Origin: Chitinophaga sp. 180180018-3 | GTDB taxonomy: Bacteria; Bacteroidota; Bacteroidia; Chitinophagales; Chitinophagaceae | DNA: 64,000 bases | Assembly: GCF_037893185.1 (NCBI RefSeq) | Contig: NZ_CP140772.1 | Coordinates: forward strand, 2,418,001-2,482,000 | Direction: 5' to 3' | Shown: positions 10,388 to 18,602 of the stretch, in pieces | Layout: every line of letters starts with the position of its first letter | How positions within the stretch are numbered: the first letter of the stretch is position 1 | Made by a program: the position numbers and the translations under genes | The notes under the pieces: generated by a model | The model's input: only the letters and a program-made list of their open reading frames with translations | Databases searched by the model: none | Told to the model about the DNA's origin: nothing

Positions 10388-10397
10388 TTCAGGTTTA

Positions 10398-10931
10398 TCA
10401 ATGAATATTTTCGATGCTATAACGGACGGATACCAGTCCGGTCTCATATGTTTTACTTTCCAGCAGCCTGAGCTTACGCCTGCCATGCTGTTCGCGGAAT
10501 AAGGGCTTACCGCTGCCAAGCAATATCGGGTGTACAGACATCCACAATTCATCCACCAGTCCCTCCTTCATCAGGGCATCATATAGGGAAGCGCCTCCAA
10601 ATAACCAGATGTCTTTCCCCGGCTGATTTTTTATTTTTCGTGCCTCCGCCATACTATCTCCCGAAATCAGTACAGCACCTTCTTTTACTGATGTTAACGT
10701 GCTGGAAAATACATATTCTGTCAACACCGGCATTCCTGCTATAGCCTCTCCCTGCTGTTGCATCATTTCATAACTTTTACGGCCAATGAAAATAGCATCA
10801 ATGCGCTCAAAAAATTCTTTTAATCCATAGTCCTGATCTGTAAAGCACCAGTCGTACTCGCCATTAGGTCCTTCAATAAATCCATCCAATGTTATGGCCA
10901 GGCCCAATATTAGTTTTCGCATACTGTTCAT
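10398..10931 (-). CDS. RibD C-terminal/DHFR-like reductase family protein
   Basis: This 177-residue cytoplasmic protein belongs to the dihydrofolate-reductase-like family related to the RibD C-terminal domain (YwjB/YyaP type). Seen: the opening RKLILGLAITLDGFIEGPNGE, the FIGRKSYEMM segment, the nucleotide-binding stretch DIWLFGGASLYDALM, and the ending DELWMSVHPILLGSGKPLF, all typical of the family. It is expected to bind NADPH, but the substrate is unknown for most members. The frame extends to 10961; I chose the ATG at 10931 because a TAnnTTTG box at 10942-10949 lies just ahead of it. An ATG at 10922 (MRKLIL) is equally possible. It lies downstream of the AraC-type regulator gene on the same strand. 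Confidence 0.85.
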   Translation of the reverse strand: MNSMRKLILGLAITLDGFIEGPNGEYDWCFTDQDYGLKEFFERIDAIFIGRKSYEMMQQQGEAIAGMPVLTEYVFSSTLTSVKEGAVLISGDSMAEARKIKNQPGKDIWLFGGASLYDALMKEGLVDELWMSVHPILLGSGKPLFREQHGRRKLRLLESKTYETGLVSVRYSIENIH

Positions 10932-10941
10932 TTTTATATTG

Positions 10942-10949
10942 CAAAAATA
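10942..10949 (-). promoter_or_regulatory. -7 box before the DHFR-like gene
   Basis: On the minus strand TATTTTTG matches TAnnTTTG. Only 10 bp separate it from the ATG at 10931, so a transcript from here would have almost no leader. No clear -33 TTTG is seen. Confidence 0.4.
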
Positions 10950-10986
10950 GCCGGACGCCATTACGATTAATTGTATAAAACGGACA

Positions 10987-11769
10987 TCAATATAAAATAT
11001 GCGGGTCCAGTGCTACCTGACCAGGTGTGTAACCTGTATAGTCTTTGTAATCGCGGATAAAGTGTGCCTGGTCATAATAGCCGCTTTTGTGTGCAACTTT
11101 CGTAAGAGAAAATGCCGGATATTTTTTCAGATGATCAAGTGACAGTATGAACCTGGAAACACGCAGATATTCTTTAGTCGACAAACCAACATTTTGCTGA
11201 AACTTTCTTGAAAGATGGCGCTGGCTGAGGCCGACATCACCGGCGAGTTTTTCCACAGGTATCAATCCCCCTGACAATCGTACCTGCCTCAGACAATGTG
11301 CTATCTGAAAATCATCTTTACTATTGGCGAGTTCTTTCAGCAGATACTTTTGTACCAGGCTTACACGCATTTCATTATTGACGGATCCTGCTATTTTTTC
11401 TTCTATCTCTGCTGCCATATCATCCCATATATCAGCCAGGGCGGTAGTAGTATCGGATAGTGCGTGCATGGGAATTTGAATAAACCTGTGCGCCAGGCCC
11501 GGATAGCAACAAATGGCAATTACCCCGGCCCCCTTCCGCATTTGCACATCCATAGGCCGGCTCATCCGAAAAGTAACGATACTACGGTTGTGCAACTCAC
11601 CACCAATGATGGCTACAGGCGTACTTGTATAATTCAAAAACAGCTCTACACAGGCGTCGGGCAACACACGAATATGACGCACGTCTATATCATCGTCGCA
11701 CTCCATGGTGCAAATCAGTTTTATATATGGCTGCAAAGCAGGGATGATATCGTAAGATTGTATATGCAT
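10987..11769 (-). CDS. AraC-family transcriptional regulator
   Basis: This 260-residue cytoplasmic DNA-binding regulator has an N-terminal sensing domain (about 1-160, with PALQPYIKLICTMEC and VLPDACVELFLNY) of the type seen in AraC proteins that respond to unknown effectors. The C-terminal double helix-turn-helix is at about 165-255: LIPVEKLAGDVGLSQRHLSRKFQ, then VAHKSGYYDQAHFIRDYKDYTGYTPG. The open frame reaches 11814, but the ATG at 11769 sits just after a promoter-like box (11776-11783), so I place the start there. The DHFR-like gene starts 55 bp downstream on the same strand, but it has its own -7 box. The target is unknown. Confidence 0.85.
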   Translation of the reverse strand: MHIQSYDIIPALQPYIKLICTMECDDDIDVRHIRVLPDACVELFLNYTSTPVAIIGGELHNRSIVTFRMSRPMDVQMRKGAGVIAICCYPGLAHRFIQIPMHALSDTTTALADIWDDMAAEIEEKIAGSVNNEMRVSLVQKYLLKELANSKDDFQIAHCLRQVRLSGGLIPVEKLAGDVGLSQRHLSRKFQQNVGLSTKEYLRVSRFILSLDHLKKYPAFSLTKVAHKSGYYDQAHFIRDYKDYTGYTPGQVALDPHILY

Positions 11770-11775
11770 ACCCGG

Positions 11776-11810
11776 CAAATATAGATAATAGTTGACCGGT
11801 AAATTGCAAA
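11776..11810 (-). promoter_or_regulatory. Promoter of the AraC regulator at 10987-11769
   Basis: The minus strand carries TTTG (11810-11807), a 23-bp spacer, then TATATTTG (11783-11776), which matches the Bacteroidota promoter consensus at the long end of its spacing range. The box ends 6 bp before the chosen ATG at 11769, so transcription would begin at or next to the start codon. It lies directly after the lipase terminator, as expected for an independent unit. Confidence 0.45.
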
Positions 11811-11812
11811 AC

Positions 11813-11850
11813 AAAAAAGCCTTTAAATCTTTCGATTCAAGGCTTTTTTT
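11813..11850 (-). terminator. Terminator of the lipase gene
   Basis: The arms AAAAAAGCCTT and AAGGCTTTTTT flank a smaller inner stem, giving a hairpin with A and T tracts on both sides. It lies 34 bp past the lipase stop codon and before the next minus-strand promoter, so it should end lipase transcription. Confidence 0.75.
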
Positions 11851-11883
11851 ATGGTGTTGATTTCAGGGTACAATTTTCAGGCC

Positions 11884-12840
11884 TCAGGCTTTACAATTGC
11901 CACCGCCAAAGTTCATGATATTCGGATTGTCTGTTCCATTAAGTCTCTCCAATACATATTGGTAAACCGGCAGCTGATGTGCGCATGCGGCGCCGGTTTT
12001 TACCAGCGGATACTTTGTTGAATCAATCTGATAGCCGTTGGCTACCTGTGTATAGATGTTAACGCCGTTTTCGAAGTACTGCGGAAGGTTGGGAACAACA
12101 TCCGGCACATTATATATCCGGCTGTTTTCAGCTATATTTTTATTGTAGGTATCGGTAAAGGCGGCATTACCTGTCATCGGTGATGCATAAGTATACACGC
12201 TGAGGTCCATGCCTTTACCCAGGCCAACAGTTACAGCGGCGGCATAATAAGTTGCCAGCGCAGCTCCCAGGCTATGGCCTGCAATTACTGTTTGTACTTT
12301 TGGAGCATCCGGCATTACAAGCGCCGGATCAGCTGCAACAATTTTTAACAGGAGGGGTACAATCTGTGTGCTGGAATCGGGCGGAGATACAATCAGGCCA
12401 GATTCATACAGATCGTAAAAACCGGATGGAACCAATGCTTTGTTGTTAAACTCCTTGAATGCAGTGGGAACGAAAAAGGCGTCGGCAATAGCTTCAAGTA
12501 TGGTTTCTGTACCACGAATGGCGATTACATAGTCCCGGGTGCTCTTGTGCTGTGCTATGTAGCCATAATACACCAGATCTATTTTTCCGGGAATAAGAAG
12601 GTCATTCATCTGTACATTGTACAATACATTGTATTCTTTCAGAAAGTTAGGGTCTACCAGCGCCTGGTAGGCCTTGTTGTTGCAGATATCCTTGTACGCC
12701 TGTATGGAAGGATTAAGTTGTGCAGGCTTGTCCTTGTTCTGTACAGCCTGTTTGTAGAGAAGGTCTGCCAGGTTAGTCAGTTTGGCGTACTGAACGGCGT
12801 CTGCCAGTGAAACGGATAAAGGCTTGATTGCAGTTTCCAT
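11884..12840 (-). CDS. Class 3 lipase-like alpha/beta hydrolase
   Basis: This 318-residue protein has the Lipase_3 layout: an oxyanion-region strand DYVIAIRGTE, the nucleophile elbow GHSLG with Ser190, an Asp246 in NVPDVVPNLP and a His287 in CAHQLPVYQYVL. These form the expected Ser-Asp-His triad in the right order, so it is probably an active esterase or lipase. No signal peptide or membrane segment is evident, so it is either cytoplasmic or exported by another route. It stands alone, with its own terminator at 11813-11850 and an AT-rich 150-bp gap upstream. The substrate cannot be inferred from the neighbours. Confidence 0.85.
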   Translation of the reverse strand: METAIKPLSVSLADAVQYAKLTNLADLLYKQAVQNKDKPAQLNPSIQAYKDICNNKAYQALVDPNFLKEYNVLYNVQMNDLLIPGKIDLVYYGYIAQHKSTRDYVIAIRGTETILEAIADAFFVPTAFKEFNNKALVPSGFYDLYESGLIVSPPDSSTQIVPLLLKIVAADPALVMPDAPKVQTVIAGHSLGAALATYYAAAVTVGLGKGMDLSVYTYASPMTGNAAFTDTYNKNIAENSRIYNVPDVVPNLPQYFENGVNIYTQVANGYQIDSTKYPLVKTGAACAHQLPVYQYVLERLNGTDNPNIMNFGGGNCKA

Positions 12841-12990
12841 AGAAAAGTGGTTTTGAGGGTGGAAAAATGAATTGATGCCTGAGGGTGCTAAAACAATCTG
12901 TTGAATAATGATTAGGAGTCCAATTTAAAGTAATTTTTTATTATTCCAATGTTATGATTTTAATGTTCAGCAGGCCTTCCCCTTTCACAC

Positions 12991-13419
12991 TTAATTTGTA
13001 TGAAACACTTCTTCCATGCTGCTCCAGGTTTCGCTATTCCTGGCTGCATCTGGCAATGGAAGCTGCAGGGGAGCCGTTTCTTTCCACCAGCGCTGAGTGG
13101 TGGTATCTGCAGCCATTTTTTTCATGTCCGCCGCAAAGTCGCTGCCGGTATATTCCCAGTAGCTGAACAGGTAAGGCTTACCATCTATTTCTTTCAGGTA
13201 AATAGAATAATTCCGGATATTACATTCGCTGATTTTCTTCAGTACGCCCGGCCATGCAGCTGCGTGCAGCTGTTTATAATAGGCGACCTTATCCGGCTTC
13301 AGCCCTGTTACCATTCCATACCTTACTGCTTTTTTTGCCCCGTTACCCGGAGTGGCAGAGGGCCCACAGGCCCCCAGCATCACAGCGGCGAAAAGGAAAA
13401 GAATTATTTTACTATACAT
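12991..13419 (-). CDS. Lipid-anchored L-rhamnose/L-fucose mutarotase family protein
   Basis: This 142-residue protein belongs to the L-rhamnose mutarotase (RhaM, DUF718) family, which interconverts the alpha and beta anomers of a deoxy sugar. Seen: a lipoprotein signal (lipobox LGAC, Cys18), then RYGMVTGLKPDKVAYYKQLH with Tyr48 and His52 at the family's catalytic positions, FSYWEYTG, and the paired Trp111-Trp112. Typical RhaM is a cytoplasmic protein of about 105 residues without a signal, so the lipid anchor is unusual and would place it in the periplasm or at the surface beside the fucosidase encoded upstream. It is the last gene of the five-gene operon running from 18482 down to here. Its preference for fucose over rhamnose is inferred from the neighbours. 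Confidence 0.85.
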   Translation of the reverse strand: MYSKIILFLFAAVMLGACGPSATPGNGAKKAVRYGMVTGLKPDKVAYYKQLHAAAWPGVLKKISECNIRNYSIYLKEIDGKPYLFSYWEYTGSDFAADMKKMAADTTTQRWWKETAPLQLPLPDAARNSETWSSMEEVFHTN

Positions 13420-13448
13420 AGATCAAAATGTGTTCTCTTGAACAGGAA

Positions 13449-14756
13449 TCATTTCATCACCGGGATGGACTCAGTGTTTCCATCCATCTCTGCCTCAATA
13501 ACATACTCAGGTTGTCCATTCAGCTCAGCAGGAAGCGCCAGCTGCCAGGTATCACCAGTTGCTGCTACAGGTACAGCATGGCCATTCAGGGTACGTGCCT
13601 GCAGTATTTTGATACCTTGTATAGATTTTAACGATATTTCGGAAAGATGAGTATTCAGTACATGTATGAATAGCGTATTGCCTTTCCTGGTGGTTGCATA
13701 ATTGTCAGTTGGTTCGTAAGGCCCTCCTTTGGTGCCATAAATGGCTTTACCATTTATTTTCAGCCAGGCGCCAATTTCTTTCAGACGTTTTATTTGTCTG
13801 GCTTCAATCCGGCCATCCGGCATCGGGCCAATGTTCAGCAGCAGATTACCATTGCCTCCGGCTGCTTTGGAGAGAATAGCCAGGCATTTTTCCAGTGGTT
13901 TCATTTGATCATTCGGCTTCCACGACCATTGCTGGCAGAGCGTGAAGCAGCTTTCCCAGGGAGTAGTCAGGTTTAACCGGCCAACTACCTGTTCAGGAGT
14001 GTCGTAATCGCCCACCATTTTTGTTACATCAATATTCTTATTTTCCATCGCCGCAAATTCTTTCCCCAGCCTGTTATTGGTAATAATACCCGGTTTCAGC
14101 CGGGTAACATAGGCGTAAATATCTTTACCCATTTCGTTTGTCCAGGGCTTCTCCCACTGGCCGTCAAACCACAGCATATACGGATCGTATTGTTCAATCA
14201 ACTCCTTCAGCTGATTCTTCATGAAAACAACATACTTACCCATATCTGCAGTAGGATCAGGCTGGCTGTTATGTGCGGAGTGAATAGGATAATCCGGGTG
14301 ATGCCAATCCAATACGGAATAATAAATGCAAAATTTGATGCCCTGTTTTTTACAAGCCACCTGTAACTGCCTTAAAATATCTTTCCTGTAAGGAGTGTTG
14401 GAGATGTTATAATCGGTGTATTTCGTAGGCCATAAGCAGAACCCGTCGTGGTGGCGGGCTGTAATAGTCAGATACTTCATCCCGGCCTCTTTGGCTGTTT
14501 TTACCCAGGTATCCGCATCAAAAAGCACCGGGTTAAATTCTTTATATAAACTGTCATAATCGTTTTTAGATACCTCTTTATCGCGGCTCCAGCCAATTTC
14601 GGTGCCTCGCAGGCTAACGGGCCCCCAATGCACAAACATGCCAAAACGATTGTTCATGAACTGGCTGATGGCATTGGCTTTAGCCGGCGACTGCGCATGT
14701 GCGCATATCATGCTGATCAATAATAACAGGGAGGAGAAAATGCTTTTTGTTTTCAT
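13449..14756 (-). CDS. GH29 alpha-L-fucosidase
   Basis: This 435-residue exported enzyme hydrolyses terminal alpha-L-fucose from glycans with retention of configuration. Seen: signal peptide ending in ICAHAQ; the GH29 core with RFGMFVHWG; HHDGF (about 102-106); FCIYYSVLDWHHPDYP; and YMLWFDGQWE, whose Asp198 corresponds to the family nucleophile. GNGNLLLNIGPMPDGRI is also characteristic. The acid/base of GH29 is poorly conserved and I cannot assign it. The length fits a catalytic domain plus a short C-terminal beta domain. An ATG at 14762 would add two residues. The gene sits 47 bp after the transporter and 29 bp before the mutarotase, which fits a fucose scavenging operon. Confidence 0.93.
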   Translation of the reverse strand: MKTKSIFSSLLLLISMICAHAQSPAKANAISQFMNNRFGMFVHWGPVSLRGTEIGWSRDKEVSKNDYDSLYKEFNPVLFDADTWVKTAKEAGMKYLTITARHHDGFCLWPTKYTDYNISNTPYRKDILRQLQVACKKQGIKFCIYYSVLDWHHPDYPIHSAHNSQPDPTADMGKYVVFMKNQLKELIEQYDPYMLWFDGQWEKPWTNEMGKDIYAYVTRLKPGIITNNRLGKEFAAMENKNIDVTKMVGDYDTPEQVVGRLNLTTPWESCFTLCQQWSWKPNDQMKPLEKCLAILSKAAGGNGNLLLNIGPMPDGRIEARQIKRLKEIGAWLKINGKAIYGTKGGPYEPTDNYATTRKGNTLFIHVLNTHLSEISLKSIQGIKILQARTLNGHAVPVAATGDTWQLALPAELNGQPEYVIEAEMDGNTESIPVMK

Positions 14757-14803
14757 AATCATGTAATGAGTTTAATAGTTCTGTTGAAGTCTGTTTTCAA
14801 CAC

Positions 14804-16459
14804 TTATCTGAATATCCAATATAGTAGTGCCATGATGCCAATCAATAATCCAGCAAGGAACTTATAGTTGCCTATTCCGCGCCAACCGCTGGATTGCAGC
14901 GGTTCAGCAATAGAAGTCCAGTAAAGTTTGCTACTGCCGGATGTTTGTTGCGATGGGAACAGAAAAGAGAGCCCCACCTGCAATATAAGGCAGATGCAGA
15001 ACAGGTAGAAGGCCATTACCATGAAAGGTATACTGCCAATGGCGGAAGAACTGCCTCCGAGTTTACCTGCTGCAAATACGGCCGCCCCCAGCAATGATCC
15101 CAGCCACAGCGTGTATTGTGCCGCTTTGGCCGAAGCTTTTTTCCAGAAAATACCCAACAGGAATACACAGGTGATAGGAGGGGCGATGTGTGCAATGATA
15201 TCGTTGATCCCGGCGAAAAGACTCGTATACCTGTTCAGCAAAGGAAGCAGCATCAGCGAGATACCCAGTGCGATGCCCGCCGTCCACCTGCCTACCGTCA
15301 CCAGTTGTCTATCTGTTACGTCAGGTTTAAACCGTTTGTAAATGTCATAGCTGGCCAATGTGCTGATGGAGTTCAGGGCGCCGGCAATCTGGCTCATCAG
15401 GCCGGAAAGCAATGCCGCTACCAGTATGCCCACCAGCCCTTTGGGTACCAGCTGGGTGATCATCACAGTATAAATGCCTTTGGTATCCGGGACCCGCAGC
15501 CCGTCTTTTTCAATTACCGGGAGGCTGCTGAGGTCCAGCACATGTGTTTTGTAAAGTACGTATGCGAAAATACCCGGCAGTACAAACAGGAAAACAGGCA
15601 GGATTTTTATGAACCCGCAAAATAAAGCTCCTACGCGGGCATGATTCTCATCCCGGGCGCCGAGCACCCGCTGAACGATGGTTTGATCGGCACACCAGTA
15701 CCATATACCCAATACAGGATATCCGAGAAATACGGCTACCCAGCTCATGCCACTGCTGTCGCCTGCCGGCCTGATCATGCTCAACTTGTTCATCTCGTGC
15801 TGTGCGGAAAGAACCTCCTTCATGCCATGCCATCCGCCGGCCTTGTTCCAGGAGAAACAGGTGATAATAATGGCGCCGGTAATCAGTACTATACTCTGAA
15901 TGGTTTCTGTTACCACAACAGCCCTCAGCCCTCCGATAATGGTATATAATCCTGTGAATAATGCAATAGCTACAATGCTGTAGTACATATTTATACCAAA
16001 CAACGTTTCCAGAACAATTCCGCCCGCCAGGAAGGAAAACGCGATATGGATAATCATTGCAGACAGGATGGAAACAAATGCCAGCCAGTTACGGCAAGCC
16101 GGATTATATCTTTTTTCCAGGAAATCCGGCAGGGTAGATATCCCGGATTTTATATAAAATGGTACAAAAAACAGCGCCAGTAACACCAGGGTAAAGGCTG
16201 CCATCCACTCGAAGTTCCCGTTGAGCAGGCCGGTGTCGAATCCGCTTTGAGCAAGGCTTACCAGGTGCAGGCAGGAAATGTTTGTTGCAAACAGCGCCAG
16301 CCCGATCATTGGCCATCTTAATGTTTTACCCGCCAGGAAGTAATCTTTACTGGTAGTAGATGCTTGTTGGTTGCTTTTCCTTTTGCCGCTCCATAAGCCT
16401 ATGGTAACAATAAAGAGGATATAGGCAACCGTAATAACTGTATCAATATTAACATTCAT
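14804..16459 (-). CDS. Sodium/solute symporter (SSS family), probable L-fucose transporter
   Basis: This 551-residue inner-membrane protein has about 13-14 hydrophobic segments. It belongs to the SSS/SLC5 family: an N-terminal helix with YILFIVTIGLWSGKRK, then SKDYFLAGKTLRWPMIGLALFATNIS, GGLRAVVVTETIQS and the GLMSQIAGALNSISTLASYDIYK region, all SGLT-like landmarks. It should import a sugar with Na+. L-fucose is inferred because the gene lies between L-fuconate dehydratase (19 bp upstream) and alpha-L-fucosidase (47 bp downstream). This differs from the FucP major-facilitator permease of enterobacteria. Confidence 0.88.
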   Translation of the reverse strand: MNVNIDTVITVAYILFIVTIGLWSGKRKSNQQASTTSKDYFLAGKTLRWPMIGLALFATNISCLHLVSLAQSGFDTGLLNGNFEWMAAFTLVLLALFFVPFYIKSGISTLPDFLEKRYNPACRNWLAFVSILSAMIIHIAFSFLAGGIVLETLFGINMYYSIVAIALFTGLYTIIGGLRAVVVTETIQSIVLITGAIIITCFSWNKAGGWHGMKEVLSAQHEMNKLSMIRPAGDSSGMSWVAVFLGYPVLGIWYWCADQTIVQRVLGARDENHARVGALFCGFIKILPVFLFVLPGIFAYVLYKTHVLDLSSLPVIEKDGLRVPDTKGIYTVMITQLVPKGLVGILVAALLSGLMSQIAGALNSISTLASYDIYKRFKPDVTDRQLVTVGRWTAGIALGISLMLLPLLNRYTSLFAGINDIIAHIAPPITCVFLLGIFWKKASAKAAQYTLWLGSLLGAAVFAAGKLGGSSSAIGSIPFMVMAFYLFCICLILQVGLSFLFPSQQTSGSSKLYWTSIAEPLQSSGWRGIGNYKFLAGLLIGIMALLYWIFR

Positions 16460-16478
16460 ATGGCATTTTTTAGCAGGG

Positions 16479-17705
16479 CTATCCTTCGTACAAATCGCAG
16501 CTGCTGCCAGCTTCCTGTGGTGTTACATATACTCCGTTCTGTATGCAAACAGGATTTACAAAATATTGCCGCAGGTGAGGGATATGTTCCAGGAACAGCG
16601 CCTCGTGTCCCATAGCAATATGATTGAACAGTACCAGGTGCTGATGCAGTTGGCCCATATCGCCCACATGCGGCACCACAGGAACGCCAAATTTCTTACA
16701 AAGTAAGCTGATCGTTATAAACTCGCTTACGCCGCCAACCCGAACGGCGTCGACCTGTATGAAAGATGCGCAACCGGTTTGCAGGTAATTCTTAAACAGG
16801 ATGCGGTTAGGAACATGCTCACCCAATGCCAGTTTCATAGGTGCAATGGCTTCTGCCAGTTTTTGATGCGCCAGCAGATCATCCGGATGGGTAGGCTCTT
16901 CTATCCAGTAAGGATTAATTTTCTTCAATTCTTTGCAGATGGAAATAGCTTGCGGCAGGTTCCACTGCTGGTTTGCATCCAGCATTACAGTGGTAGCATC
17001 GCCGGCAACTTCCCTGACAATATTGGCGCGATGTATATCCCGCTGAGCATCCGGAGAACCTACTTTTAATTTGAGTGCTGTAAAACCGGCATCTATTGCC
17101 TTCTTACAATTGTCTCTGATTTGTTCATCACCGTAGTTAAACCAACCAACAGAAGTGTCGTAGCCAGGATAACCATTTTCGATGATTTTCTCCCGCAAAT
17201 GTTTGCTGCTCCTTTGTTCTTCCAGCATAGCAATAGCTTCTTCCCTGGTAAGAACATCTTCCAGGTACGACAGATCCAATGTATTTACGATGGCCTCAGG
17301 AGACAAGCCAGTCAGTAATTTCCATAGCGGGAGCCCGCGCGTCTTAGCCCACAAATCGTAACAGGCATTCGTTACACTTGCCAGGCCCAGGTGTACAACA
17401 CCCTTATGCGGCCCCAGCCATCTGTATTGTTGTTCGTTGGACATGCGATTGAACCAGCTTCCGAAATCACTCATCAATTCTTCGATATCTGCTCCGGCCA
17501 ATTTTTCAGCATAGAATTTTGCGGCCTGGCAAACCAGCTCATTGCCGGCGCCTACAGTAAAAGCGAGTCCGGTGGCCCTGCGTCCGGCATCATCGGCCAA
17601 TTGTGTTACAGCATAAGAATATTGCGGATCTTTATGAATAGCATCGCTACCGGCGCCCGTGGAAAGTTGGAAGCGCCTGTCGCTCACGTGAACAGTTGAT
17701 ATCAC
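16479..17705 (-). CDS. L-fuconate dehydratase (enolase superfamily)
   Basis: This 408-residue cytoplasmic enzyme should dehydrate L-fuconate to 2-keto-3-deoxy-L-fuconate in the non-phosphorylating route of L-fucose breakdown. The mandelate-racemase-type active site is complete: the KxK motif K212/K214 in LKLKVGS, metal ligands D243 in MLDANQQW, E269 in WIEEPTHPDD and E296 in ALGEHVPN, and the catalytic H346 in VVPHVGDMGQLHQH. Spacing and surrounding residues match the characterised Xanthomonas fuconate dehydratase (K220, D248, E274, E301, H351) with a small offset. It lies 15 bp from the SDR gene and 19 bp from the symporter gene. Other acid-sugar dehydratases share the fold, but the long capping-loop region and the fucosidase nearby favour fuconate. 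Confidence 0.92.
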   Translation of the reverse strand: MISTVHVSDRRFQLSTGAGSDAIHKDPQYSYAVTQLADDAGRRATGLAFTVGAGNELVCQAAKFYAEKLAGADIEELMSDFGSWFNRMSNEQQYRWLGPHKGVVHLGLASVTNACYDLWAKTRGLPLWKLLTGLSPEAIVNTLDLSYLEDVLTREEAIAMLEEQRSSKHLREKIIENGYPGYDTSVGWFNYGDEQIRDNCKKAIDAGFTALKLKVGSPDAQRDIHRANIVREVAGDATTVMLDANQQWNLPQAISICKELKKINPYWIEEPTHPDDLLAHQKLAEAIAPMKLALGEHVPNRILFKNYLQTGCASFIQVDAVRVGGVSEFITISLLCKKFGVPVVPHVGDMGQLHQHLVLFNHIAMGHEALFLEHIPHLRQYFVNPVCIQNGVYVTPQEAGSSCDLYEG

Positions 17706-17720
17706 AAGGAAGTTTTTAAG

Positions 17721-18482
17721 TTATAGTATAGTTCTGTATCCGAGTTCTGCTCCTCCGCTTACCGGTAATATGCACCCCGTAATAAACCGGGCAGCATTAC
17801 TCAACAGAAATGTGGCCGCGTCGGCAATTACATCTGCTTCAGGTAATGCACCAAGAGGGTGGAGGTGGTCCAGGTATTGCTGAATAGCTGCGCTGTTTGG
17901 CTGCTCCTGTCCCCATTTTTTGAGCGCAGGAGTACTAACTGCGGCAGGACTGATAGCGTTCACCCGAATCGAATAGGGGGCATAATCCAGTGCCATCGCT
18001 TTGGTGAGCGCATTTACGGCGCCTTTGGTGGCAACATAGGCGGCGTGGTTGTCCTGGCCAATGGTCCCCACCATCGAGCTTGTGTTTAGTATGGCGCCCT
18101 TTGTCTTTTTCAGATGTGCTATGCCATGCCTGGTTGTAAATAGCATGCTTTTCAGGTTAACCGACATCAGCCGGTCCCATTCACTGTCGCTGGTATCATG
18201 CAGTGGTACCGACGGATGCGTAATGCCTGCATTGTTATGAATGGCGTCGATCCGGCCGTATTTTTCAATCATCAATGCGATGGCCGTCTGAACTGTCGCC
18301 TCTAGTGAAACATCGCCTGTGAAAACGCTATGGTTGCCTGGCAGTTCGGTAATCTTTGCCGGCAAATCAGGGTTCAGGTCAATTATGCAGATACTGGCGC
18401 CATTGCTTGCATAGGCCTTTGCGCATTCCCAGCCAATTCCATCGGCGCCTCCTGTTAGCAGGATGATTTTATTTTCCAACAT
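17721..18482 (-). CDS. Short-chain dehydrogenase, probable L-fucose or 2-keto-3-deoxy-L-fuconate dehydrogenase
   Basis: This 253-residue classical SDR oxidoreductase has the NAD(P)-binding motif TGGADGIG (about 10-17), an acidic Asp35 after the second strand (CIIDLN) that favours NAD over NADP, NNAG (83-86), and the Ser/Tyr149/Lys153 catalytic set in NTSSMVG and YVATKGA. In oxidative fucose pathways two SDR steps are known: L-fucose to fuconolactone, and 2-keto-3-deoxy-L-fuconate to the 2,4-diketo acid. Only one SDR is present here, so which step it catalyses cannot be decided. It is the first gene of the operon; the start is 21 bp after a promoter-like box. Confidence 0.85.
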   Translation of the reverse strand: MLENKIILLTGGADGIGWECAKAYASNGASICIIDLNPDLPAKITELPGNHSVFTGDVSLEATVQTAIALMIEKYGRIDAIHNNAGITHPSVPLHDTSDSEWDRLMSVNLKSMLFTTRHGIAHLKKTKGAILNTSSMVGTIGQDNHAAYVATKGAVNALTKAMALDYAPYSIRVNAISPAAVSTPALKKWGQEQPNSAAIQQYLDHLHPLGALPEADVIADAATFLLSNAARFITGCILPVSGGAELGYRTIL

Positions 18483-18503
18483 GCCCTGATTGTTTTCCTA
18501 AAG

Positions 18504-18511
18504 CAAATTTA
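18504..18511 (-). promoter_or_regulatory. -7 box of the fucose operon
   Basis: The minus strand carries TAAATTTG, a match to TAnnTTTG, 21 bp before the ATG of the first operon gene (18482). A clear -33 element is missing, which fits a promoter that needs the divergent AraC activator. Confidence 0.5.
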
Positions 18512-18602
18512 GTTTGATTACTTTCGGATTGTTGCGCTTGAAATGATTATTATTGGGCGTATATTAGCTATATTTTGCTATTTATCTTGTAATTATGTAA
18601 AT

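Noticed and set aside
13000..13650. Plus-strand 216-codon frame across the mutarotase and fucosidase genes
   Set aside because: It lies opposite two well-supported genes, with a composition typical of antisense frames.
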